Assembly: GCF_002300165.1 (NCBI RefSeq)
Contig: NZ_MLCE01000025.1
Span: 62,001-126,000 of the forward strand
DNA: 64,000 bases
From: Streptomyces sp. Tue6028
GTDB taxonomy: Bacteria; Actinomycetota; Actinomycetes; Streptomycetales; Streptomycetaceae
Reading direction: 5' to 3'
Shown here: positions 52,348-60,359 of the stretch, in pieces
How positions within the stretch are numbered: position 1 is the first letter of the stretch
How the letters are laid out: every line of letters starts with the position of its first letter
The notes under the pieces: generated by a model
The model's database searches: none
Seen by the model: only the letters and a program-made list of their open reading frames with translations
What the model was told of the DNA's origin: nothing
Translations under genes and position numbers: made by a program

Positions 52348-52698
52348 ATGTACATGTTCTTGTTCCTGGTCGTCGCGCTCGCCGTCGTGGTCGCCGCGGT
52401 GACCCTGTCCGTCGTGGGCGGCGGCGAGAGCGCGCCGCTGCCCGAGGCCACGCCCGAACTGCTCGCCGACCCGCTGCCCCAGGACCGGCCGGTGAACCGC
52501 ACCGACGTGGACGCGCTGCGCTTCCCCGTCGCCCTGCGCGGCTACCGCATGGCCGACGTCGACGACGCGCTCGTCCGCCTCGGCGCCGAGATCTCCGAGC
52601 GGGACTCCCGCATCGCCGACCTGGAGTCCGCGCTCGCCGGCGCCCGCGCGACCCCCGGCCCCTCGCTGCACAAGGACACCGAGGAGGACTCCCAGTGA
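52348..52698 (+). CDS. DivIVA-like membrane protein (116 aa)
   Basis: This small protein has a first span at residues 3-25 and a DivIVA/SepIVA-type segment (FPVALRGYRMADVDDAL) followed by a coiled coil up to about residue 100. It matches the mycobacterial Rv1209 position between FolP2 and Tag. The ATG at 52348 was chosen; an ATG two codons later is possible. It overlaps tag by 4 bp. Confidence 0.82.
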   Translation: MYMFLFLVVALAVVVAAVTLSVVGGGESAPLPEATPELLADPLPQDRPVNRTDVDALRFPVALRGYRMADVDDALVRLGAEISERDSRIADLESALAGARATPGPSLHKDTEEDSQ

Positions 52699-53267
52699 GC
52701 GACGCACTCGCGGGCCCCGACGGAGCCCTGCGCTGCCCCTGGGCCCTGTCGACCGAGGACTACGTCGCCTACCACGACGACGAGTGGGGCCGCCCCGTCC
52801 ACGGCGACGACGCACTGTACGAGCGGCTGTGCCTGGAGGCCTTCCAGTCCGGCCTGTCCTGGATCACCATCCTGCGCCGCCGCCCCGGCTTCCGGGCCGC
52901 CTTCGCCGGTTTCGAGATCGCCAAGGTCGCGACGTTCACGGACGCCGACAAGGAGCGCCTCCTCGCCGACCCCGGCATCATCCGCAACCGCGCCAAGATC
53001 GAGGCGACCGTGGCCAACGCGCGCGTGCTGGCCGACTGGGCGGCGGGCGAGCTGGACGAGCTGATCTGGTCGTTCGCCCCGGACCCGGCCTCCCGCCCGG
53101 CCCCGAGGACCCTGGCCGACGTGCCGGCCGTCACCGACGAGTCGACCGCGTTGTCCAAGGCACTCAAGAAGCGCGGCATACGGTTCGTCGGCCCGACCAC
53201 GGCCTACGCGCTGATGCAGGCCTGCGGCCTGGTGAACGACCACCTGGCGGACTGCGCCGCCCGCTAG
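52695..53267 (+). CDS. tag: DNA-3-methyladenine glycosylase I
   Basis: This 190-aa base-excision enzyme removes 3-methyladenine from alkylated DNA. The zinc ligands C14 and H27 (CPW...YHDDEWG) and H183 and C187 (NDHLADC) keep the spacing of E. coli Tag. The family motif SGLSWITILRRRPGFRAAFAGF is present. The GTG start at 52695 overlaps the upstream stop. The gene ends one base before a repeat element. Confidence 0.95.
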   Translation: MSDALAGPDGALRCPWALSTEDYVAYHDDEWGRPVHGDDALYERLCLEAFQSGLSWITILRRRPGFRAAFAGFEIAKVATFTDADKERLLADPGIIRNRAKIEATVANARVLADWAAGELDELIWSFAPDPASRPAPRTLADVPAVTDESTALSKALKKRGIRFVGPTTAYALMQACGLVNDHLADCAAR

Positions 53268-53425
53268 GGGGTTTCGTTCGGATCAGGTCGGATCGGCCGT
53301 GGGGTCCGGTGCGGTGCATCGCAAGGCGGAGGATCGCCTGCGCACTGGGGGTACTCGGGTGGTCCGACGACGCGGCGAGGTGCCGTGCCGGGCGTCGCGG
53401 ACCCGGCCTGATCCAAATGAAGCCC
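53268..53425. repeat. 158-bp element with imperfect terminal inverted repeats
   Basis: GGGGTTTCGTTCGGATCAGG at 53268-53287 is the imperfect reverse complement of CCTGATCCAAATGAAGCCC at 53407-53425, with extra pairing further in. I recognise a similar sequence from intergenic DNA of other Streptomyces genomes, from memory. It starts directly at the tag stop. It codes for nothing convincing. Confidence 0.65.
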
Positions 53426-53531
53426 GCTGGGGCCGCCCGGCATCCCGTGGATCCGGGGAGATGCGCCCGGGCGGACGACGGGTGTGCGGGCACCGCGGCC
53501 GGCCCGTGCCGGCCGGCGGCCCCGCGCACGG

Positions 53532-54335
53532 TCACCGGCCCAGGTACTTGGGCTTCTCCTTGTTCACGAAGGCCTGCACGGCGATCGTGTGGTCCTCCGA
53601 GGCACCGGCCCGGCCCTGGAGCTCGTCCTCCTTCTCCAGCGCCTCGTCCAGGGAGTGGGTCAAGCCGAAGGCGAGGGACTCCTTGAGCGCGGCATAGGCG
53701 AGGGTCGGGCCCTCGGCCAGTGCGCGGGCCACCTTCTCCGCCTCCGCCCGCAGGTCCGCCGCTGGCACGACGCGGTTCGCGATACCCAGCTCGTACGCCT
53801 CCTGCGCGGTGATGCTGCGCGGGAAGAGCAGCAGGTCGGCGGCGCGGCTCGGGCCGATGACCCGGGGCAGCGTCCAGGACATGCCCGAGTCGGCGGTCAG
53901 CGCGACCCCGGCGAAGGACGTGTTGAAGGCCGCGGTGTCGGCGACGACCCGGTAGTCCGCGGCCAGCGCGAAGCCGAAGCCGGCCCCGGCCGCGACGCCG
54001 TTCACGCCGGCGACCACGGGCTTCGCGGCACCCGTCAGGGCTCGGACGATGGGGTTGTAGTGCTCGCGCACGGTGCTCATCGTCTGCCCCGACCCCGACT
54101 GCTTGTCGGCGGCCAGCAGACCGATGTGCTCCTTGAGGTCCTGCCCGACGCAGAACGCCCGGTCACCGGCCGCGGTCAGCAGGATCGCCCGCACACCCGC
54201 GTCCGCCGCCGCGGCCTGCGCCGCGTCCCGGAGGGCGACCTTGGTCTCGACGTTCATGGCGTTCATCGCCTCGGGGCGGTTCAGCGTGATCGTCGCGAGT
54301 CCGTCGCTCACCTCGTAGAGCACGGTGTCGGCCAT
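53532..54335 (-). CDS. Enoyl-CoA hydratase/isomerase family protein
   Basis: This 267-aa crotonase-fold protein has LNRPEAMNAM, the oxyanion-hole segment CVGQDLKEH and GVNGVAAGAGFGFALAAD, and VALTADSGMSWTLPR. The usual glutamates of a true hydratase are not at the expected place after AGVALTAD. The GQDLKEH and SGMSW pattern recalls PaaG/PaaB-type isomerases. So it is a beta-oxidation or aromatic-CoA isomerase rather than a classical EchA. A palindromic operator candidate stands 31-46 bp upstream. Confidence 0.88.
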   Translation of the reverse strand: MADTVLYEVSDGLATITLNRPEAMNAMNVETKVALRDAAQAAAADAGVRAILLTAAGDRAFCVGQDLKEHIGLLAADKQSGSGQTMSTVREHYNPIVRALTGAAKPVVAGVNGVAAGAGFGFALAADYRVVADTAAFNTSFAGVALTADSGMSWTLPRVIGPSRAADLLLFPRSITAQEAYELGIANRVVPAADLRAEAEKVARALAEGPTLAYAALKESLAFGLTHSLDEALEKEDELQGRAGASEDHTIAVQAFVNKEKPKYLGR

Positions 54336-54365
54336 GGTGGGTCCCCTCCGGTGTCGCGGCTCGGT

Positions 54366-54381
54366 CGTACCGGTCGGTACG
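54366..54381. promoter_or_regulatory. TetR-operator-like palindrome
   Basis: CGTACCG-GT-CGGTACG, a 7-bp inverted repeat, 31-46 bp upstream of the enoyl-CoA hydratase start. Similar TACCGRYCGGTA sites bind TetR-family regulators of fatty-acid and CoA metabolism in actinobacteria. Confidence 0.45.
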
Positions 54382-54556
54382 TCATGTGTCCGATGACAGC
54401 ATGGCGGAGATCACCGACGGTGGCGCGGACCGGACATGTGACCTGCGTCAAAGAATTCCGAGCGGCGGAAGTCCATGCGGCGGCGCAGTATCGCAGGCAC
54501 ATCCCCGAATTGAGTGGTTTTGGTCGAGCGCGTTGCGCAAGCGATGCCGACTGATG

Positions 54557-54587
54557 TTGGTCATCGGGTCCTGAGATGCGGGATAAT
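54557..54587 (+). promoter_or_regulatory. Possible HrdB-type promoter of the DUF3117 gene
   Basis: TTGGTC (54557-54562) and GATAAT (54582-54587) with a 19-bp spacer. The -10 box is good, the -35 box is weak and the spacing 1-2 bp long. Confidence 0.4.
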
Positions 54588-54698
54588 GGCCTGGAAGCAA
54601 TGTGTTCGATGCCGGTGACGTGTGTCCGATGAGAGGACGTGCGTGCCCTCCATGGGGCCGTCGGCGACGATGAGCTGGTTTCAGGAAGGGGAACGAGC

Positions 54699-54866
54699 AT
54701 GGCGGCCATGAAGCCGCGGACGGGCGATGGCCCGCTCGAGGTGACCAAGGAGGGGCGGGGCATCGTCATGCGCGTTCCGCTCGAAGGCGGCGGTCGGCTC
54801 GTCGTCGAGCTGACCCCTGACGAGGCCGACGCGCTCGGCGACGCCCTCAAGAAGGTCGTCGGCTGA
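54699..54866 (+). CDS. DUF3117 small conserved protein (55 aa)
   Basis: The sequence AAMKPRTGDGPLEVTKEGRG and RLVVELTPDEADALGDALK is almost invariant in actinobacteria; the mycobacterial member is Rv1211, which has been described as calmodulin-like. It is small, acidic at the C-terminus and has no membrane segment. The ATG at 54699 lies 9 nt after GGAAGGGGA. A terminator follows. Confidence 0.93.
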   Translation: MAAMKPRTGDGPLEVTKEGRGIVMRVPLEGGGRLVVELTPDEADALGDALKKVVG

Positions 54867-54892
54867 CGCGGAAAGCGACCATACCTGTTCGT

Positions 54893-54932
54893 CTTCCCCG
54901 GCATCGTACGCGGTGCCGGGGAAGTCGTTTTT
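54893..54932 (+). terminator. Rho-independent terminator after the DUF3117 gene
   Basis: CTTCCCCGGCA and TGCCGGGGAAG pair over 11 bp around a 10-nt loop, followed by TCGTTTTT. Confidence 0.92.
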
Positions 54933-55131
54933 CAGGAGCGCGGGGCTGATGTGTCGGGCCCGCTGGACCGGCGTCCTGCCAGGTCGGCGGGGTGGCAGGT
55001 GGTCCATGGGCCGGTCCCGCGCGTCGGCCGGTCCTGGTGGTCCGCTCCGTCGGGAGGATCCGGCCCGGCCCCGGTTCCGGACCCGGTCTCGCCCACCGGG
55101 TCGCCCCCGCGCCGTGCGTGATGATCCGCCC

Positions 55132-55201
55132 GGTGGCCCGGTGGCCCGGTGGCCCGGTGGCCCGGTGGCCCGGTGGCCCGGTGGCCCGGTGGCCCGGTGG
55201 C
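55132..55201. repeat. Octanucleotide microsatellite, (GGTGGCCC) about 8.7 copies
   Basis: Head-to-tail perfect 8-bp units, ending 10 bp downstream of the O-methyltransferase stop codon (55212). A multiple of 3 is not kept, so it is not a coding repeat. Copy number is likely to vary between isolates. Confidence 0.93.
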
Positions 55202-55211
55202 GCCGGTCCGG

Positions 55212-55844
55212 TCAGCGCTTGACCGCGCAGAGGAGACCGTCGCCCACCGGCAGCAGCGACGGCACCAGGTCCTGGCTCTCGCGCACCGCGCGCAGCAGCT
55301 CACGCAGCCTGCCGACCTCCGCGGGCTGCGGCCCCGAGTCCACCGTGCGGCCGTCCGCGAAGACGCCCTCGAAGACGACCAGCCCGCCCGGCCGCAGCAG
55401 GCGCAACGATTCAGCGAGATAGTCCAGGCACTCCAGACGGTCCCCGTCGCAGAAGACGAGGTCGTACCCGGAGTCCGCCAGCCGGGGCAGCACGTCCAGC
55501 GCGCGGCCCGGGATGAAGCGGGCGCGGTTGCTCGCGAATCCGGCCGCGCGGAAGGCCTGCCGGGCGAACTGCTGGCGCTCCGGCTCCGGGTCCACCGTGG
55601 TCAGTACCCCGTCCGGCCGCATGCCGTGCAGCAGATGAATTCCGGAGACACCGGTCCCGGTCCCGATCTCCGCCACCGCTTTCGCGTCCACGGTGGCGGC
55701 GAGCAGACGCAGCGCGGCGCCGGTGCCGGGCGACACCGAGCGCAGCCCTGCCTCCCGAGCCCGGTCCCGGGCCCAGCGCAGCGCTTCGTCCTCGGCGACA
55801 AAGGCGTCGGCGAACGCCCAGCTCGTCTGCCGGTTGCCGGTAAT
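55212..55844 (-). CDS. O-methyltransferase with a probable ATT start codon
   Basis: This SAM-dependent methyltransferase is of the catechol/caffeoyl-CoA type: AVAEIGTGTGVSGIHLL motif I, TTVDPEPERQ, LVFCDGDRLECLDYL. The first canonical start gives 174 aa from GTG 55736. The frame remains coding for 36 codons further upstream, with TGNRQTSWAFADAFVAEDE, the conserved N-terminus of the family. It ends at ATT (55844), 6 nt after AGGAG, with no ATG, GTG, TTG or CTG between that and an in-frame stop. I propose ATT as start, giving 210 aa. It is divergent from sigE, as in mycobacteria (Rv1220c-Rv1221). Confidence 0.82.
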   Translation of the reverse strand: MTGNRQTSWAFADAFVAEDEALRWARDRAREAGLRSVSPGTGAALRLLAATVDAKAVAEIGTGTGVSGIHLLHGMRPDGVLTTVDPEPERQQFARQAFRAAGFASNRARFIPGRALDVLPRLADSGYDLVFCDGDRLECLDYLAESLRLLRPGGLVVFEGVFADGRTVDSGPQPAEVGRLRELLRAVRESQDLVPSLLPVGDGLLCAVKR

Positions 55845-55897
55845 GACCCTCTCCTGTCCCCGTGATTGCCTCGGCGTGACTGTATCCGTTGGTGCCG

Positions 55898-55925
55898 GGA
55901 ACCCGCAGATGGGACCAGGCGTTTA
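55898..55925 (+). promoter_or_regulatory. ECF-type promoter of sigE
   Basis: GGAACC (55898-55903) and CGTTTA (55920-55925) are separated by 16 bp, which matches the GGAAC-N16/17-CGTT consensus of extracytoplasmic-function sigma factors. It directs transcription rightward to sigE and implies autoregulation. Confidence 0.8.
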
Positions 55926-56065
55926 AAGGGGTGGGGAAAAAGAGCGGGGGGAAACGTATGGACCAGGACGCGGAGCGGGACGACGAGCAAGTGCTGACGC
56001 AGTCGTATGAGCGCGCATCAAATTCTCGTAAAACCGCTTATCCGGAGCTAACGGGCGAGGTGGCT

Positions 56066-56836
56066 ATGGTAGGGGCTCCACTGGACACCACCAGAGCCGA
56101 CAGGGGAGGTGCGGCTGCGCCTGTGGATCGGGGAGGGGTGCTGCGGCGCCTACTCAGATCAGCGGGTGAGCCGAAATCCGTGACCGACATCGCTGACACG
56201 TTCCATGCTGCCCCGGCGCAGACCGCGACGTTCACCACCGACGCGGAGTCGCAGGCGTGGACTCCGCCCACCTGGGAGGAGATCGTCAGCACGCACAGCG
56301 GCCGGGTCTACCGCCTCGCCTACCGTCTGACGGGCAACCAGCACGACGCCGAGGACCTCACCCAGGAAGTCTTCGTCCGCGTCTTCCGCTCGCTGTCCAC
56401 GTACACGCCCGGCACCTTCGAGGGCTGGCTGCACCGCATCACCACGAACCTCTTCCTGGACATGGTGCGCCGCAAGCAGCGCATCCGCTTCGACGCCCTC
56501 GGCGACGACGCGGCCGAGCGCCTGCCCAGCCGCGAGCCGTCCCCGCAGCAGGTCTTCAACGACGCGCACTTCGACGCCGACGTCCAGCAGGCGCTGGACA
56601 CCCTCGCGCCCGAGTTCCGCGCCGCCGTGGTCCTGTGCGACATCGAGGGCCTGTCGTACGAGGAGATCGCCGCGACCCTGGGCGTCAAGCTCGGCACGGT
56701 CCGCAGCCGGATCCACCGCGGCCGCTCGCAGCTGCGCAAGGCCCTGGCCCACCGCTCTCCCGAGGCCCGCGCCGAGCGCCGCTCGTTCGCCGTGGCCGGA
56801 GTACCCGTGCTGGGAGGAGGGGGCGCGACCGCGTGA
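56066..56836 (+). CDS. sigE: ECF RNA polymerase sigma factor SigE
   Basis: This 256-aa ECF sigma factor has region 2 (residues about 75-145: THSGRVYRLAYRLTGNQHDAEDLTQEVFVRVFRSL) and region 4 (about 180-230: TLAPEFRAAVVLCDIEGLSYEEIAATLGVKLGTVRSRIHRGR). The ATG at 56066 gives the size of mycobacterial SigE (257 aa). The open frame back to 55958 has AT-rich, rare-codon sequence and is more likely a transcribed leader. It overlaps its anti-sigma gene by 4 bp. The locus answers envelope stress, with htrA and tatB downstream. Confidence 0.92.
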   Translation: MVGAPLDTTRADRGGAAAPVDRGGVLRRLLRSAGEPKSVTDIADTFHAAPAQTATFTTDAESQAWTPPTWEEIVSTHSGRVYRLAYRLTGNQHDAEDLTQEVFVRVFRSLSTYTPGTFEGWLHRITTNLFLDMVRRKQRIRFDALGDDAAERLPSREPSPQQVFNDAHFDADVQQALDTLAPEFRAAVVLCDIEGLSYEEIAATLGVKLGTVRSRIHRGRSQLRKALAHRSPEARAERRSFAVAGVPVLGGGGATA

Positions 56837-57819
56837 GTGGAACCCGGCCGAATTCAGCCGAGAGGCCCGTGGCTGAGCAGCATCTGGGAGACCGCCTCTC
56901 CGCCCTGGTGGACGGAGAGCTCGGTCATGAGTCGCGTGAGCGCGTCCTCGCCCACCTCGCCACCTGCGCGAAGTGCAAGGCGGAGGCGGACGCCCAGCGC
57001 CGACTGAAGAACGTGTTCGCGGAAGTCGCCCCACCGCCGCCCTCCGAGAGCTTCCTCGCCCGCCTCCAGGGGCTTCCCGGGGGCGGCGACCCCGACAGCG
57101 GGTCACCGCTGGGCGGAGCCGGATTCGGCAGCGGCGGGCTGACCGGAGGCGCCGGCGTCACCGGACTCTTCGGAGTGCGGGGCGAGCCTTTCGGATACGT
57201 CCCCGCCGGACCGCACGCCGATGTCCTGCCCTCCTCCCCGGGGCGTGGCTTCCGTATCCATGACGTCAGCCGCCACGAGGCCGAGCGGTCGTCCTCGCGC
57301 AGCCGACGGTTCGCCTTCGCCGCCGCCGGCGCGGTGTCGCTGGCCGCGGTCGCGCTCGGCGGGGTGACCACCGGCATGCCCGGGGACACCACGGACGCCC
57401 GGGGTGGGTCCGGGGCCGGCAGCAATGTGACGCCGTCCCGTTCGCAGACCGCGGGAGCCGCGACGACCCCCGAGTCGCAGCGCCGCCGGTCCGTCGGCCC
57501 CCTGCTCGCGCAGGGCCAGCGGATGTCCGGCGAGAGCCCTCTGGCGCCGACCGAGGTGTCCGCACCGCTGCTGCCCGGAGTCCCCGCTCCGGACCGCGGC
57601 CAGGACGCCGTGCACACGCTGACGACACCGGTGATGGCCGGCGCCGCGGCGATGTCCCCGCTCATACGTCCGCTGACAGATGTCCAGCCGCTCGCGCTGA
57701 CCACATGGTCCGCGGTCCAGGAGCTCGCCACTCCGGGCCTGCTCGCCGCCCCCGCCGCCACGTCGTCCCCGTCTTTCTCCCCGTCCCCCGCCTCCCCCTC
57801 CTCTCGTACCGCTCACTGA
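56833..57819 (+). CDS. Zinc-binding anti-sigma factor (RseA-like)
   Basis: This 328-aa protein has an N-terminal ZAS-type zinc motif, HLATCAKC, with H41, C45 and C48, that would hold SigE inactive. A Gly/Ala-rich region and a span at about 158-178 follow, then a Pro/Thr/Ser-rich outside tail with no clear domain. The GTG at 56833 overlaps the sigE stop. Cleavage or redox change of the zinc site would release SigE. In mycobacteria the same position is RseA (Rv1222), which lacks the long outside tail. Confidence 0.88.
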   Translation: MSGTRPNSAERPVAEQHLGDRLSALVDGELGHESRERVLAHLATCAKCKAEADAQRRLKNVFAEVAPPPPSESFLARLQGLPGGGDPDSGSPLGGAGFGSGGLTGGAGVTGLFGVRGEPFGYVPAGPHADVLPSSPGRGFRIHDVSRHEAERSSSRSRRFAFAAAGAVSLAAVALGGVTTGMPGDTTDARGGSGAGSNVTPSRSQTAGAATTPESQRRRSVGPLLAQGQRMSGESPLAPTEVSAPLLPGVPAPDRGQDAVHTLTTPVMAGAAAMSPLIRPLTDVQPLALTTWSAVQELATPGLLAAPAATSSPSFSPSPASPSSRTAH

Positions 57820-57957
57820 CCCCGCCCTCTGCGCGGCAGCCCGTGAACCTGGTTGAATCCAGGGTGAGCCGCGCCCGCACGGGAGATCCCGGGCGCGGAG
57901 TCGGCAATCTGTGGTGGCCGTGGGCGAGTTGTGCCGCGGGTCAGGTGTGGGGAGAGC

Positions 57958-60168
57958 ATGGACGAGGGGAAGCCCACGAAGGCGAAGTGGTGGAGCAGGC
58001 CCCGGCCGCATGACGCTGGGCCCGCAACCACCACGGATCACCACCCGGATCCGGGCCCTTCGGACGCCATGCCCGCGCCCGCGGCCCCCGATGCGGGCCT
58101 GTCCCGCGACACCGCGCCGACGGGTCCGGATGACGTCCGCGCGATCGAGGCGGCCGCTGCGGCCGGGGACGCGGTCCCGCCCGGCCTCGCTGCGGGTTCC
58201 GCTGTGCCCGCCGCTGCTGCGGGTTCCACCGCACCCGGACCGGTCGTGGGTTCCGACGTGCCTGCATCGGTCGGGGACTCGGCCGTACCCGGACCGGTCG
58301 CGGGTTCCGCCGCGCCGGGACCGGTGGTGGAGGGTGCCGTGCCCGGACCGGCGTCGGACGACGGTGCGCCGGACGCCGTCGCGGGTGTTCCCGCTCAGCC
58401 CGAGGCGCCGGGTGTGGCTGCCGCGAGCCGGGACGACGCCCCGGTGGACACCGCCGACGACTACGAGCTGGACCGTCCCAAGCCGCTGCACGACCCCGAT
58501 CCGTACAGCACCCCGCCCTACGGCAGGCCCGGTCCCTGGGCGCCCGCTCCGCCGGTCCAGCACCCGGTGGCCACGCCCGCGCACGGCACGCACTTCCCTG
58601 CGGCGGCGCCCGTCCCGCAGGGAACGCCGGCCCATGGGGTGCCCACACAAGCCGGTGCGCCCGCTCCCGGCCCGCACGTCCCGGCCGGTGCGCCCGCTCC
58701 GGACCCACACGTCCCGGGCGGTACGCCCGCTCAGCGCTCGCACATCCCGGCCGGTGCGCCCGCTCCGGGCGCGAACGTCCCGCCCGGTGCGTCCGCTCCG
58801 GGCCCGCACATCCCGACGGGTACGCCCGCGCACGGCACACACCTGCCCGCGGGAGCACCCGTCCCGCACGGAGCGCAGGGCCACTCCGTGCAGCCGGCCT
58901 CACCGGTGGCCCCGTACGCGGGTGGCGGCCCCCAGGACGCCGCCCAACAGGGGCAGGGGGTCGCCACGCACGTCCCCTGGCAGAACTACGACCCCTGGGC
59001 CGCCGCCGGAGCCCTCCAGCAGAACGGGGCCGCCGTGGCGACCGTGGCGCAGCGGCGCAGGCGGGGCAGGAAGGTGCTGGTGTTCGCGGCCGTGGTGCTC
59101 GCCCTCGCCTCCGGGGGCGTCGGAGGCGCCGTAGGGGCGTATCTGGAGCGCAACGGCGGCATGGGTGGCGTCGAGCTGCCGCAGGCGTCCAAGGAGGCGC
59201 CGGGGCGGGCCCCTGACAGCGTGGCGGGGATCGCCGCGCACGCCCTGCCCAGCGTCGTCACCCTGCATGTGCGCGGTTCCGACGAGGAGGGCACCGGAAC
59301 CGGCTTCGTACTGGACGGCCAGGGCCACATCCTCACCAACAACCACGTGATCGAACCGGCGGGCAGCAGCGGCGAGATATCCGTGACGTTCAGCGGGGGC
59401 GAGAGCGCCGAGGCCGAGGTCGTCGGACACGACAGCGGCTACGACCTCGCGGTCGTCAAGGTCTCCGGCGTCAGCGGACTCGACCCCATGCCCCTGGGCA
59501 ACTCCGACAACGTCCAGGTCGGCGACCCCGTCGTCGCCATCGGAGCGCCCTTCGACCTCGCCAACACCGTCACCTCCGGCATCATCAGCGCCAAGGAACG
59601 GCCCATCACCGCGGGCGGCGAGAAGGGCGACGGGAGCGACGTCTCGTACGTGGACGCCCTGCAGACCGACGCGCCGATCAACCCCGGCAACTCCGGAGGG
59701 CCCCTCCTCGACTCCAAGGCCCGCGTCATCGGCATCAACAGCGCCATCCGCTCCGCCGACAGCGGCTCCGACCTGGAGGGTGGCCAGGCCGGCTCGATCG
59801 GACTGGGCTTCGCCATCCCCATCAACCAGGGCAAGCGTGTCGCCGAGGAGCTGATCAACACCGGCAAGGCCACGCATCCGGTGATCGGAGTCACGCTCGA
59901 CATGAACTACACGGGCGACGGTGCCCGGGTCGGCACGAAGGGCAACGGCGGTGGCCCGCCGGTCACCGCGGGCGGTCCCGGAGCGAAGGCCGGCATCGAG
60001 CCGGGCGACGTGATCACCGAGGTCGACGGCCAGAGTGTGCACTCCGGCGAGGAGCTGATCGTGAAGACACGGGCCCACCGGCCGGGCGACCGGCTCCAGC
60101 TGACCCTGCGGCGCGACGGCGCCGAGAAGAAGGTCACCCTGGTGCTCGGTTCCGCCGACGGGGACTGA
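57958..60168 (+). CDS. HtrA/DegP-type serine protease with long Pro/Ala-rich cytoplasmic region
   Basis: This 736-aa protein has a disordered N-terminus (residues 1-355) with imperfect repeats such as GAPAPGPHVPAGA, a span near 372-394, a trypsin-like domain with catalytic H463, D496 and S579 (NNHVIEP, DLAVVKV, GNSGGPL), and one PDZ domain (VITEVDGQSVHSG). It degrades or repairs misfolded envelope proteins. ATG 57958 sits behind GGGGAGAG. It is the third gene of the sigE stress cluster, 138 bp after the anti-sigma stop. Confidence 0.92.
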   Translation: MDEGKPTKAKWWSRPRPHDAGPATTTDHHPDPGPSDAMPAPAAPDAGLSRDTAPTGPDDVRAIEAAAAAGDAVPPGLAAGSAVPAAAAGSTAPGPVVGSDVPASVGDSAVPGPVAGSAAPGPVVEGAVPGPASDDGAPDAVAGVPAQPEAPGVAAASRDDAPVDTADDYELDRPKPLHDPDPYSTPPYGRPGPWAPAPPVQHPVATPAHGTHFPAAAPVPQGTPAHGVPTQAGAPAPGPHVPAGAPAPDPHVPGGTPAQRSHIPAGAPAPGANVPPGASAPGPHIPTGTPAHGTHLPAGAPVPHGAQGHSVQPASPVAPYAGGGPQDAAQQGQGVATHVPWQNYDPWAAAGALQQNGAAVATVAQRRRRGRKVLVFAAVVLALASGGVGGAVGAYLERNGGMGGVELPQASKEAPGRAPDSVAGIAAHALPSVVTLHVRGSDEEGTGTGFVLDGQGHILTNNHVIEPAGSSGEISVTFSGGESAEAEVVGHDSGYDLAVVKVSGVSGLDPMPLGNSDNVQVGDPVVAIGAPFDLANTVTSGIISAKERPITAGGEKGDGSDVSYVDALQTDAPINPGNSGGPLLDSKARVIGINSAIRSADSGSDLEGGQAGSIGLGFAIPINQGKRVAEELINTGKATHPVIGVTLDMNYTGDGARVGTKGNGGGPPVTAGGPGAKAGIEPGDVITEVDGQSVHSGEELIVKTRAHRPGDRLQLTLRRDGAEKKVTLVLGSADGD

Positions 60169-60359
60169 CACGAACGTCACAGCCGGAGGCAATCTCCCAG
60201 CTCCGAAGGGCAAACATCACGGAAAACCCGCTGTGTACATGAACTCGGAAGCCCCGGGACAGTTCCGGACGGACGGGGTCGACAGGTACCGTGGACCCGG
60301 CCCGGACCACGGAAGACCTGCCGAGGGCCGAGGACCGAGGACATCGCAAGGAGCATCAG

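Larger units (their letters stand above)
54336..54698. other. 363-bp divergent intergenic region
   Basis: It serves the enoyl-CoA hydratase (minus) and DUF3117 (plus). A palindrome at 54366-54381 and a possible promoter for DUF3117 are annotated separately. No gene is seen. Confidence 0.5.
54867..55211. other. 345-bp intergenic region between convergent genes
   Basis: It holds the DUF3117 terminator and the octanucleotide microsatellite described separately. Between them is GC-rich non-coding DNA with no gene. Confidence 0.6.

Noticed and set aside
53268..53425. A full insertion sequence
   Set aside because: Too short (158 bp) and no transposase frame; kept as a repeat element.
55132..55201. 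CRISPR array
   Set aside because: The 8-bp units have no spacers. No repeat-spacer structure or cas gene is visible anywhere in the window.
55958..56065. An N-terminal extension of SigE
   Set aside because: The codons are AT-rich and rare for this genome, and the shorter product fits the family size. Kept as alternative start only.
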